Shown: positions 1-9,208 of the stretch, piece by piece
How the letters are laid out: each line of letters opens with the position of its first letter
How positions within the stretch are numbered: the stretch's first letter is position 1
Source of the DNA: Sebastes aleutianus
Taxonomy: Eukaryota > Chordata > Actinopteri > Perciformes > Sebastidae
Direction of reading: 5' to 3'
DNA length: 64,000 bases
NCBI GenBank assembly: GCA_916700875.1
Contig: CAKAKS010000062.1
Coordinates: forward strand, 13,160,960 to 13,224,959
Program-made: the position numbers and the translations under genes
The notes under the pieces: model-generated
What the model was told of the DNA's origin: nothing
The model's input: the letters and a program-made list of their open reading frames with translations, nothing else
Databases searched by the model: none

Positions 1-35
1 ATGTAACATAAATATTCTCTTTGTGTCCACTTTAG

Positions 36-704
36 TTAAAATGTTGTGGATTCTACAACTCATCAGACTTTGTGAGCTCTCCGTATTATGTGGACCACAG
101 CCAGCAGTACCCACCACAGTGCTGTCCAGGCCTCTATAGCCCCTGTAATCAAACGATGGTTGACAGTGTCACGGTATGGGCTTTGGAACAAGTAGAAACA
201 ACAAAAAAACAACCATGTGCATGATCCAAAACCATTTTGAGTTAATAACCTTTTATTCTACCTCACTCTTTATTTTCCCCAGACAATAACTGGCTGCTTC
301 CCAAAGATCAAGCAGCTGATTGATGACAACACGGTGGTTATTGTGGCGGTGGCCCTGGGAATAGCAGCTCTGGAGGTATGACCTCATCTCTCATCCTCTT
401 CATTTGCAGTGCCCACTTTAGATAAGGCTGAAGTGCATCAGAGAGAGCATAAAACAATTATGAATGAAGCCTTATTCAACATATGATGACTAATATATTG
501 TGCCATGCATAAATGTGAGATAAAAAGTTTATCTATTATCAGATATTACAAAAGCTGCGAATATGCATCCGTTCTTTTTGTGTACACATTTCCTTACTTT
601 ATTTTTAATTGCACGTTTTGCTAATATATATGTATTCTCCTCAGATGTGTGCCATGGCTGTCTCCATGATCCTTTACTGCAGAATAAAATCCAGAGGGGA
701 CTAA
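36..704 (+). CDS. Tetraspanin, C-terminal part (TSPAN1-like), three last exons
   Basis: Four-pass membrane scaffold protein; only the last 96 residues are in the window. Coding exons are 36-173, 283-375 and 645-704, all phase 0 with GT/AG borders, ending in TAA. The first exon encodes most of the large extracellular loop: the CCG signature (CCGFYNSSDF), the PPQCC pair, and two further cysteines (SPC, TGC), giving the usual six, plus possible N-glycosylation sites at NSS and NQT. The second and third exons give the fourth membrane segment (VVIVAVALGIAALE, then MCAMAVSMILYC) and a short cytoplasmic tail ending KSRGD. The spacing and the tail sequence resemble human TSPAN1, but this is from memory and other tetraspanins are possible. 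Earlier exons lie left of the window. Confidence 0.87.
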
Positions 705-1915
705 CTGCAAATGATGAAGGACTTGGAAGGATCCTTTTAATGCAGCCCAGTCACACAGCAGTCTGTGAAATAGTCACGAAATTGAATGTATTGATTCGTG
801 TACATAGACACGAATATCAATTTTTTTTGTGATGGTCAGCACGAAATCAATTTGTAATGTAATCTACGTAATTGTGAACCGGGAAGTATAAAGAGCAACA
901 AATGCTGCGTAGGGGGGAGGTCCTGGTGGATGGGTTGGTCAAAAACAGAGGACTTTTGCTCAGGAGACTGGTGTTCGTGACCCGTGTGAAACCACAAGTC
1001 AAAGTTGATTTATTGGTCGCGTAACTTCCTTACTTAAGTTACGGCACTTCCAGAGTTATTTTAACCCAAACCACCATCTTTTCCTAAAGCTAACGAAGTA
1101 GTTTTTGTCACGTAACTTACGCACTTAAGCTACAGCACATCCTGTGTTATTCAAACCCAAACTGCGATCTTTTCCGAAACCTAACTAAGTTGTTTGTTTC
1201 CCAAGCCTAACCAAGTCAATTTATTCCTAAACGTAACCAAGTAGTTTTATTTTAAAAAGACTGGAACGGAAATTGACACGTGTGTCACATTTGTAGGAAA
1301 ATGCACGAAAAATACGTTGTTGAAAGTCATGCTGAGCATCACAGGAAAAAAAGGGAAATATGTGTCTATGTAAACAAATCTAATAGATACAATTTTGTGA
1401 CTATCTCACGAACTGCCGTGAGAATGTGTTGTTTAATGACTGTGGTCTTTCTACTTCCTATATTGCCTCTAGAGGTGTGAAGGGCTACGCCTTTATCTTG
1501 CAAAAAATGCCTCGCATCAGATCTTGTGCAATCAGACTTTTTGAATGACATAACAAATCTATTTTTACTACATTTAAATCTTACTACACCTAATAGCTGC
1601 CGCATATGAATGTACATTATCTATTCCTTAAGAACACTACACTTTGTAAAACAGGCTATACACACTGCCTACTTTACCAGAGATCATTTGAAATGGCAGT
1701 CTGTTTAAATAGCAGTGCTACTACCTGTAACACACGGCCAGTCGATGAGGAATCACATGATAACTGCGTTCATTGTGATAATGAAACAAAGGCTGGTATG
1801 TTGGACACGGGAACCACTATTGTGAATGTTGTTGCCATGACGCAGCATGTAAAATAGCAACAGAATTTATGCATTATTTCTATGTATGTTGTATGGTGAT
1901 ACATTTTTAAATAAA
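705..1915 (+). other. Probable 3' UTR of the tetraspanin gene with AATAAA
   Basis: Between the TAA at 702-704 and the first good AATAAA signal at 1910-1915 there is no further coding similarity. If that signal is used, the 3' UTR is about 1.2 kb and contains the whole MITE at 754-1420. The extent is inferred from the signal only. Confidence 0.45.
754..1420. mobile_element. MITE-like element with ~58-bp terminal inverted repeats (family A, copy 1)
   Basis: The left end CACAGCAGTCTGTGAAATAG is mirrored at the right end by CTATCTCACGAACTGCCGTG, and the match continues inward for about 58 bp with a few mismatches. The interior holds repeated CTAAACCTAAC-like and ACTTAAGTTACG-like modules and no transposase. 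A second copy is at 6900-7453. Both copies follow the word GCCCAGT, so the true left end may lie a few bases further out. Confidence 0.75.
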
Positions 1916-1999
1916 GTGCAAAGTATTTCTAGACCCTGGGGAGTTTTTGAGTTGGTTGTGTACATGTGTGACATTTTGCATTTGTTTTGAAGGGGAGCG

Positions 2000-2655
2000 G
2001 GGGCCCTACATACCTGCCAAAATAAAAAATAAATGACTCAACAAATTAATAAATATGTTATTAAATGTAGTAACATAATATTAAAAATCAATGAGTCATT
2101 CATTAATTGACAAAATATGACATAAATTGATATTTCTATTTTAATTAGCTTCTTTATTTATTTATCTTTGTATTAATTCCCTTATTTATCTAATCTCCTG
2201 TTTATTTATTTAGTTAGTAAGTTAGTTAGTTAGTTTTTAATTATTTTTTAAATTGATCAATTTGTTTATTTATTTGTAAATTTATTTTTGCAATTTTTTT
2301 TATTCATTTGTTTATTTTTTTCATTATTTTTTTAATGTATGTATTTACTTATGTATTTATGCATTTATTTATTTATTTCTGCACGATTTTCCCTTTACAG
2401 GTCACCCCTTATTTATTTTCTTTATACATTTCTAAAAAAAATAAAATACATAAGGTAAAAAATACAAAGATAAATAAATAAAGAAGAAAATTAAAACAAA
2501 TATCAATTTATGTCCCATTTTATCAATTAGTTCATCACTACATTCATTTCTAATATTATTTTTGTTACATTTAATGAAATATTTATTTATTTATCGTGTC
2601 ATTTATTTATTTATTCATTTATTTTTGATTTTGCCAGGTTCTGTCCTCTATCCAT
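2000..2655. mobile_element. AT-rich foldback element with ~180-bp inverted arms
   Basis: The left arm (from about 2011, CCTGCCAAAATAAAAAATAA, through about 2185) is the reverse complement of the right arm (about 2457-2645, ending ATTTTGCCAGGTTCTGTCC) over some 180 bp with scattered mismatches. The centre is ATTT-rich. There is no open frame. A truncated relative of the right arm lies at about 18745-18830. Confidence 0.65.
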
Positions 2656-3440
2656 ACAAACTGCAGGTAAAAAGCATCTGAAAATCATTCTTCCATTTCC
2701 TTACTTATAATGATTTAACGACAAAAGTGGTCTGACCAAAAAAAACAAACATGTTTGTCGACAAGCACTTAAGGGTTAAAAGTGCATTTTCAGCTACTGA
2801 GTTTAAATGATAAGTGGGCTGGATATTAGTGCCACTGGGTGCCATTTGCCTGAAACTGTTAACAGTGGAAACACAAGCTCTGATTTTCCAGGATATTCAG
2901 GATTTTGTTTAGACAAGGTAACATATATCTGAATTAGGATCAAGCTAATTGTTTGGTTTATTTAGTTTGATAAAAATATAATAGCAGGTGTTAATATGTA
3001 ACTTGGTGCAAATACCATTTACCCTTTCCTTTAGATAAGCTGGCTTTTGAATTTGCCACATGTATTTACTGAGGAGCCTGTGAGTCCAAAAGCTGCAGTT
3101 TGTCCGCATGATTTAGCCGTGAATCACTTTGGACTCTGGCTTCATTTGCTGCTTGACAGTCTGGAAAGAAACTTCCTCATGCTTGGGGAGACGCTTGTGA
3201 TCTTTGGAGTGTGCGGGTTAATATAAGTACAGACTGGGCACTAGTTAAACTCCCTGCCTAAGGCTGTCATGCTTTGGAATTAGATTACCATGAATCACTG
3301 TTTCATATTAATTATTTGAATCAAACACTTTCCATCCGTTTTTGTTGCTCAGTTGTGCTGATATACTGCCACCGTCATCAGGGGGTGTGGAGTTAGAGAG
3401 CATAACAAACCCAATTTTCAGATAAGCTATCTGCGGTAGA
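2656..3440. other. Intergenic, nothing recognised
   Basis: AT-rich spacer between two repeat elements. No gene, splice-bounded exon or clear repeat ends were recognised. Confidence 0.4.
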
Positions 3441-4022
3441 GTAATGTTATAACTTATGTTATTTTAACAGTTTATTGTTGTACACATTATAAAATTGTAT
3501 ATACTATATAAGTATGTGTTAATGATTAAGATATTATTTATTAAACCTTAAAGAAATTGTTGTTTAACATCTATAAACATTCCGCAGATAGATATTTGTA
3601 ACACTTTGGTTGGTTTTCAAACCACCTATAAACATTATTTAGATTGCTAGTATAAAGTTGCAACTGATGAACAATTTTTATTTTATCATTAGTTTGTGTA
3701 ATATGAAATAATTAGTTTAGAAATTCTATATTGTATCACAGCTGATAAGAGATGATAACAATTACATGCTGATTATATTAGTACACTATCTATTAACAGT
3801 TTATAGTTGCACGCATTATAACATTTGATATACTATATTTAATTTGTATTTGTTAATGATTACCAAATGATTTGTAAACATATAAGAAATTGTTTGTTAA
3901 ACATCTATAAACATTACATAGATAGATGGACCAGAAACCAATTATTAACCATTGACAAAGTATTAACTATCTATCTAAATAATGTTAATAGATGCTTTAC
4001 AAAGTATTTATTAACCAGAAAG
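3440..4022. repeat. AT-rich dispersed repeat, partial and internally duplicated (family B)
   Basis: Shares long stretches with 52790-53130, for example the words TAGTTTGTGTAATATGAAAT, CAGAAACCAATTATTAACC and AGTATTAACTATCTATCTAA. Within this copy the segment starting AACAGTTTATTGTTG near 3468 recurs near 3797, so it contains a duplication. The terminal arms seen in the other copy are not complete here. Confidence 0.65.
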
Positions 4023-4024
4023 AG

Positions 4025-4105
4025 AAAAAAAGAGCACGATAGCGACCTCCTGTGACCATAGTAGTTATTACAGGAGCAGAAGTGGAAGTCAGGCGGTGGA
4101 GGTCG
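4025..4105. repeat. Fragment of the cdk5r1-intron MITE family (family C)
   Basis: The words AGCGACC, GTAGTTATTA and GGAAGTCAGG occur in the same order and spacing as in the element inside the cdk5r1 coding intron at about 9885-9945. No terminal repeats are present in this fragment. Confidence 0.5.
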
Positions 4106-4136
4106 AGGCGGATGCATATGGGACACAAAACACAGG

Positions 4137-4138
<2 letters not shown>

Positions 4139-4182
<44 letters not shown>
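4139..4182. repeat. (TA)n microsatellite
   Basis: Uninterrupted AT dinucleotide run of about 40 bp, which also creates short false reading frames. Confidence 0.95.
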
Positions 4183-4185
<3 letters not shown>

Positions 4186-4609
4186 TTATTTAATGATCTA
4201 AAGATTAAAGCAGCCAAAGTAAGAAAGCTGGAGGTTTAACCAGGAGAACAGAATACCAAAGAAAGAAAGCCACTTCCAAACTGTTTGTCTCAAAGCACTC
4301 TAGGTTATTAGAAATAGACTTCATCCTTTTAGGATAATTCGGATTTATTTATTTATTTAATTTTCCTTAAGTACTGGAATAGAAATATCCAACCCATAGT
4401 AGATCATATAAAAAAAAATACACAGTAAAATACTGTATGAATGCCTATAAGGTGTTGAGATCTCTTGGAAGGAGAGTTGACTGTGAAGGAATGGAGTTCC
4501 TGCCACCTAGTGACACGTTTGGCTTTTGCGGCGAGGACCAGATCCCTCTAAGAACATAAACTGACAGATCTAACAGACTCAGAAGCTCACTTCCTAAATA
4601 ACGCTCCAA

Positions 4610-4873
4610 AGTTAGGATCAATTTTGGCGAGGAAAAACTGGCATGGCCATTTTCAAAGGGTTCCCTTGACCTCTGACCTCAAGATATGTGAATGGAAAAT
4701 GGTTTTATGGGTACCCAGGAGTCTCCCCTTTACAGACGTGCCCACTTTATGATAATCACATGCAGTTTTTTGAATGCAGTATCATCGTATTATTTGTACC
4801 TATTCTAAAAATGGTGTGTTTGAATATTTCTGCATACTGGGGTCCATGCATAAACAGTCTTGGAATTACATAA
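4610..4873. repeat. Dispersed repeat, copy 1 (pair with 55190-55461)
   Basis: Shares about 260 bp with a segment in nsf intron 10. Common words include TTTTGGCGAGGAAAAACTGG, CCTTGACCTCTGACCTCAAG and AGTCTTGGAATTACATAAA. The family is not identified and no ends with inverted repeats were seen. Confidence 0.75.
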
Positions 4874-5199
4874 AATGTTTCTTGGGCGCTACTCACATAA
4901 TCAGCTGTGCTGCTCATCCCACAAATGCATGATCCTTACAAGTTGGACATCATTGTGAAGGTAAATAAACAGGCTTTCCCACGATGTAAAATACAATGCC
5001 AATTAGCATTGTAACAACAGAGAAATAATCCACCAAAAACAAGTTTCCGAACTTTTTTTTCGAGTATATATTAGAAGTGTTTTAAGTCAGATCAAACCAG
5101 ATTTGTCATATTTTGTTGTATATGACCTGCTTCTCTGCTCATTTAGCACCCACAGTGTTACTGTTAGTGGGGCTCGGCCTACTCAGAGTGATTCATAAA

Positions 5200-5460
5200 A
5201 TCCTCCATGTTCAGCCTCCTCCTCATCCTCATCCTCATCCTCCTCCTCCACAGCAGCAGCAGCAGCAGCAGCTTTAACACATCTGGTCGGCTGGTTTCAG
5301 CACCTCGGACAGCGAATCCTCCGATAGGCTGCAGCGCGTCAGCGGCCAATGACTTCTTCTTCTCCAGCGACGCGGCGGCTGCGACGCTCGGCAGCAGCAC
5401 TCAGCATCCCGGTATCAGCCAATGAGAGGGCTCCGTTCATCTCTCACATCCAACCCGAAT
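5200..5460 (+). promoter_or_regulatory. cdk5r1: Probable CpG-rich promoter of cdk5r1 with two CCAAT boxes
   Basis: A CpG-rich stretch in otherwise AT-rich DNA, with a CAG run near 5250 and CCAAT at 5346-5350 and 5419-5423. It sits directly upstream of a candidate non-coding exon and is the only such island between the tetraspanin and the p35 coding region. The transcription start is not defined by the sequence. Confidence 0.45.
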
Positions 5461-5495
5461 AACTGCAGATGCCCGCATCAAAGCAACGGGTCTCC

Positions 5496-5528
<33 letters not shown>

Positions 5529-5989
5529 ATCTGGCAGGTTTACATAGCTGAGGGTAGAAGCTGTGCTTTCTATTTTTGGGATTCATAGTGGCCATTTTTT
5601 TTTCTTTTTGTCAAATGATTAGAGTTTTTTTTTTTAGAGAGATATGTGCTGTTTTGATTCACGTCTGAAGGAGGTTCATCGTAGACTCTGGACGTCAATA
5701 GCAGTGACCGTCACAGGCCTATAGATAGATAGATCTAGATCCTCAATGGAAGACGTCTTCCTGCGAGCTGCGAGCGAAGCAGTGAAGCGCATCTCGCTCC
5801 GCATCTGTATTCCTGTCGACGAGCGAAGTCTATCATAAATGAAGCTTTGAAAAAAAAAAAGAAAAGGCAGCAGCCCACCAGGGAGACCCAACCTGTCCGG
5901 ATGGAAAGCCTTTTCACATTTTGACCAGCAGCCAGTGAGGGTCAAGGTGTGATTCATGGATCTCACAAGAAGAGTCGATTAATTAGAAG
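5440..5989 (+). other. cdk5r1: Candidate 5' UTR exon of cdk5r1
   Basis: Mammalian CDK5R1 genes have a separate 5' non-coding exon. Here a consensus donor, AATTAGAAG then GTAGGC, lies at 5989/5990, just after the CpG-rich region. A plausible acceptor upstream of the coding start is the CACAG ending at 9075; another is the TACAG ending at 9203. The 5' limit is a guess. Without transcript data the exon is a proposal. Confidence 0.4.
5491..5529. repeat. (CT)n microsatellite
   Basis: Nearly pure TC repeat of about 39 bp inside the candidate 5' UTR exon of cdk5r1. Confidence 0.9.
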
Positions 5990-6717
5990 GTAGGCTTCTT
6001 TTGCTGCATATAATAAAAAAAATTCATTTTCATTCTCACAAACAAATGAGAAGCCCACCAAAAAAATGCTTAACACATTACGCACAGGTGTGTGGCAGCT
6101 CTGTTTCTTCATATTTGACATTATTCATGTTGTTGAATCACACAACACATTAAAGACAACATATATGTCTTATATGTTTCAGGCTGTGGGCGTGTGAGAG
6201 CGCATGCAGGCCTATCAGCTGATGTTTCTGAAGCTGTTTTTTTTTTTTAAAGGCTTCCATTTTGAAGCTAAGATGGATGCTTGCGCACATTTCTTCCTCA
6301 TGCCTCCTCTGTGGCCTTATCTTGGTTCTTATATAATACTGATGGACACTGCGGGCATGCAGTTGCGCTGATGCATATGCTTTATAAGGAGAGATATCAT
6401 CAACAATGTTTAATAATAACAGACATGGAAATGAAATCCATGGTTGCTGCTGCTTCATGCTCCACAGCATGCTCATTTTCTTTGACAAGAAAGTAAACAG
6501 CAGATGTGGCCACTGTTGAGCATTTGGTGCTATGATGTGTACATTATGAAGGAATGCCATCATATTATGTAGCTGTAATACATTTTGTCAGTCAGGTTGA
6601 TAGATATAACATAACCAAACAATGTATGCATAATGCTCTGTTCATTAACATTTGATCATATAGGTAAATGTTTTTTGTAAAATTCAATAATCTTGAAGGG
6701 TTCCCTTCTGGCTCACT
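5990..6717. other. Start of the presumed cdk5r1 5' UTR intron, nothing recognised
   Basis: No gene or defined repeat was recognised. Minus-strand reading frames here show no recognisable domain. Confidence 0.35.
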
Positions 6718-6899
6718 CCCTAAAGCAGTGATTCTCAAAGTGGGGTCCGGGGAACCCCCAGGGGTCCGTTGCACTCTGTCAGGCGGTCCCGCAAAATAAT
6801 TTGTCATAAATTATAAAATTGTGCTGTATCATTAAAAAGTATAGACGTGGACCATTTGCACCAATGGAACAAGCATATTTTGCCCATTATGCCCAGTTG

Positions 6900-7453
6900 C
6901 ACAGTGGTTCATGAAATAGTCACGAAATTGAATGTATTGATTTGTGTAAATAGACACTAATTTCAAATTTTTTTCCGTGATGGTCAGCACAAAATCAATT
7001 TGTATGTATTCCATTTAATTGTGAACCGGGAAGTCTAGAGAGCGGCAAACGCTATATAGCTAGCAGGTCGGGGTGGCTGGGTGGGTCAAAAAACACAGGA
7101 CTTTCCCACAGGACACTGGTGTTTGTGTCCTGTGTGAAACCAGAAGTCAAAGTTGATTTATTTGCTTTATTGATTTATTTAACTTCCATACTTAAGTTAC
7201 GGCACTTCCGTACTTATTTTTTACCCAAACCACAATCTTTTCCTAAACCTAACTAACTCATTTTGTTGCCTAAGCCTAACCATTTTATTTTGAAAAGACT
7301 GGAGCGGAACACGCGCATCACGTGTTGCTGGACATTTGTAGGAAAATGCACAAAAATTATGTTGTTGGAAGTTGTGCTGAGCAAAAAAAAGTGAAATTCT
7401 ATGTACACAAATCAAATAGATTAAATTGTGTGACTATTTCACGAACTGCTGTG
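6900..7453. mobile_element. MITE-like element (family A, copy 2) nested in the hAT element
   Basis: Begins CACAGTGGTTCATGAAATAG and ends with TATTTCACGAACTGCTGTG, an inverted match. The inner sequence aligns with 754-1420 (words GAAATTGAATGTATTGATT, GTGATGGTCAGCAC, ATTGTGAACCGGGAAGT) but is about 110 bp shorter. Its insertion splits the surrounding hAT sequence, so it is younger than that insertion. Confidence 0.75.
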
Positions 7454-7660
7454 AGACTCTGTTGGTCCATTCTCCCACCCAGGTTAGCTTTGGGCCAATA
7501 GAAACTCATGAATCAGTCACGTCACACAGGGCGCAAAGAACCGTTCCTGCTGCTGCTTAGCTTATTAGCCAGCTAGCTAGCCGGCTGAGCATGGAGAAAT
7601 ATTTGAGTCAGTCCATATAGTCAAGTGACGCTAAGACCAAACTAGCTAAATTGAGAAAAT

Positions 7661-7945
7661 ATGACGACAGTTATATCGAGCGACAGCGACGGCAGACTAA
7701 AATGCGTCATGTGTCTTCAGGTGCTAGCGAACGAAGCCATGAAGCCGGCCAAGTCAAAGCGACATCTGATTACAAAGCACCAGAATATCAGGGCAAAAGA
7801 AAGTGGTGTTTACATGATTGAAATTGAAATGTGTTTCTGTTTAACACTATCAAACAGGTCTGAAGTATTCAGGTTGAAAGGTTTTAGAATACAAACAGTT
7901 CAAATGGCATCTAAGAGTACAAATGGTAGCAAGCATTATGCTTAA
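7661..7945 (+). pseudogene. hAT transposase N-terminal fragment with BED-type zinc finger
   Basis: An open frame of 94 codons. Residues 13-40 contain KCVMCLQVLANEAMKPAKS followed by KRHLITKH: a C-x2-C pair and an H-x4-H pair as in BED fingers of hAT transposases and domesticated ZBED5/FAM200-like proteins. The similarity stops after about residue 48, and the dimerisation and DDE-type catalytic parts are absent. It lies inside the hAT element at 6726-8029 and is a relic rather than a host gene. Confidence 0.7.
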
Positions 7946-8029
7946 TCTGTGTTACGATTATGATCGGGTCCTTGGAACATTGTATCCCCTTTAAGGGGTC
8001 ACTGTCCCCAAAAAGCTTGAGAACCCCTG

Positions 8030-8476
8030 GTCTAACGAAACAAGCAAAAACTGTGTTTTGAAAAGTCAACTCAAGGTCTACTTATTAGCTTTTTGCTGGA
8101 CTTTAAACCAGATTTAATGGTCTTATCTTCTGAGGAAGTGAGATGTGCTCAAAAGCTCTGGGAAAAGCTAATAAGTGGACCTTGAATAGTTTCCTTTTTG
8201 CTCACAAAAAAAAAAGTTGAAGACTCCAGTGTGAATGTTCATTCTTGGCCTTAGAAACAGTAACTCAGTGTCTATCTACTGGCTTTTTCTAGAGCTTTCA
8301 ACTGCATCTCACTCTCTTCCTTGTTAGATGGCGTTTGTACAGTTGTCATGGTAGCTGTGGCACAGCGACAGTAAGTCGCTATCTACGCAGTTATCGCCAT
8401 GAAAACTGATTAACTGCTGAGGAAGACCATGAGATGCAGTTAGCGTTTTCTTTTTCAAATTAAAACATCATCTTTT
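8030..8476. other. Presumed cdk5r1 5' UTR intron, nothing clear
   Basis: Contains near-repeated words (TCTGAGGAAGTGAGATGTG and GCTGAGGAAGACCATGAG), which hints at an old repeat, but no ends could be defined. Confidence 0.3.
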
Positions 8477-8481
8477 ATTAA

Positions 8482-8968
8482 AGAGGACCTACAGTATTAT
8501 GCTTATTTTCAGGTGCATACTTGTATTTTGGGTTTGTTTACATGCTTTAATATAAAAAAAAAACGCTTTACTTTTCTCATACCGGCTGTGCTGCAGTACC
8601 TTTCTTCACCCTCTTTTCCCTCTGATTGGTCAGCTAGCCCACTGTTGTGATTGGTCAGCCAAACCAAACTCCTCAGACTTTGCTCCAGCTCCGCTCTAAC
8701 TAGCTTTGGTTGAGGGCGTTCCAAATTTGCCACTAGGCAGGTATTATGCAAATGTGTTATTTGGTGACATCACCACGTTACGGAAGAAAAGGCGGGACTT
8801 CAATCAAGGCGTTTCAGGCAGATCAGGAGCAATGTTTCTGTGGGGGAGAGTAACTCCCTTCGGCGTGGACTTTGGGCTTCGTAAATTTAAAGACATCTTA
8901 CATGCACAAAAAAACGATATAACACACTAAAGGAAAGGGGAAAAGCACAAAAGCATAATAGGTCCTTT
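8482..8968. mobile_element. TTAA-flanked MITE, AGAGGACC...GGTCC ends
   Basis: TTAA at 8478-8481 precedes AGAGGACCTACAGTATTATG, and the right end (CATAATAGGTCCTTT) is its inverted match followed by TTAA at 8969-8972. The length is about 487 bp and there is no transposase. A TTAA target site is the hallmark of piggyBac-type transposition. Confidence 0.65.
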
Positions 8969-9208
8969 TTAATTATGAAGTGTTTGTTTTTGATGGCTTA
9001 ATATTGAATTGTTTACTAAATGTAATGGAACTAATGGAACTAATATCATCACGCCTTCCTGTTCTTGGCTCACAGGTTCGACTTCCTCCAGAAGTGAGAC
9101 ACTTTGGTCCTCTCGAAGCTCTTTGTCTAGACCAATTAAAGAGCTTTCACCCCACTGCTCCCCACTCCACCCTTCCTCCGTCCCACTGCTAACCCTTGTA
9201 CAGACATC

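Larger units (their letters stand above)
6726..8029 (+). mobile_element. Internally deleted hAT transposon, interrupted by another MITE
   Basis: Left end CAGTGATTCTCAAAGTGGGG; right end reads, reverse complemented, CAGGGGTTCTCAAGCTTTTT, the typical CAG...TTCTCAA terminus of hAT elements. Flanking octamers CCCTAAAG and GTCTAACG agree at 5 of 8 positions, so the target duplication is decayed. Inside lies a remnant of the transposase BED finger (7661-7800) and, nested, the family A MITE at 6900-7453. The catalytic core of the transposase is missing. Confidence 0.75.

Noticed and set aside
2000..2655. Possible CRISPR-like or satellite array because of repeated TTTATTTATTT words
   Set aside because: The words form two inverted arms of one foldback element; there are no regular spacers.
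5179..5425. Open frames with Leu/Arg or Ser runs near 5200-5420
   Set aside because: Produced by CTC/CAG repeats in the CpG-rich promoter region.
6150..6563. 137-codon minus-strand open frame
   Set aside because: Low-complexity Lys and His stretches and no domain; it lies in the presumed cdk5r1 5' UTR intron.
7661..7945. Host zinc-finger gene of the ZBED/FAM200 type
   Set aside because: Only the BED finger remains, inside hAT terminal repeats; no further exons were seen.
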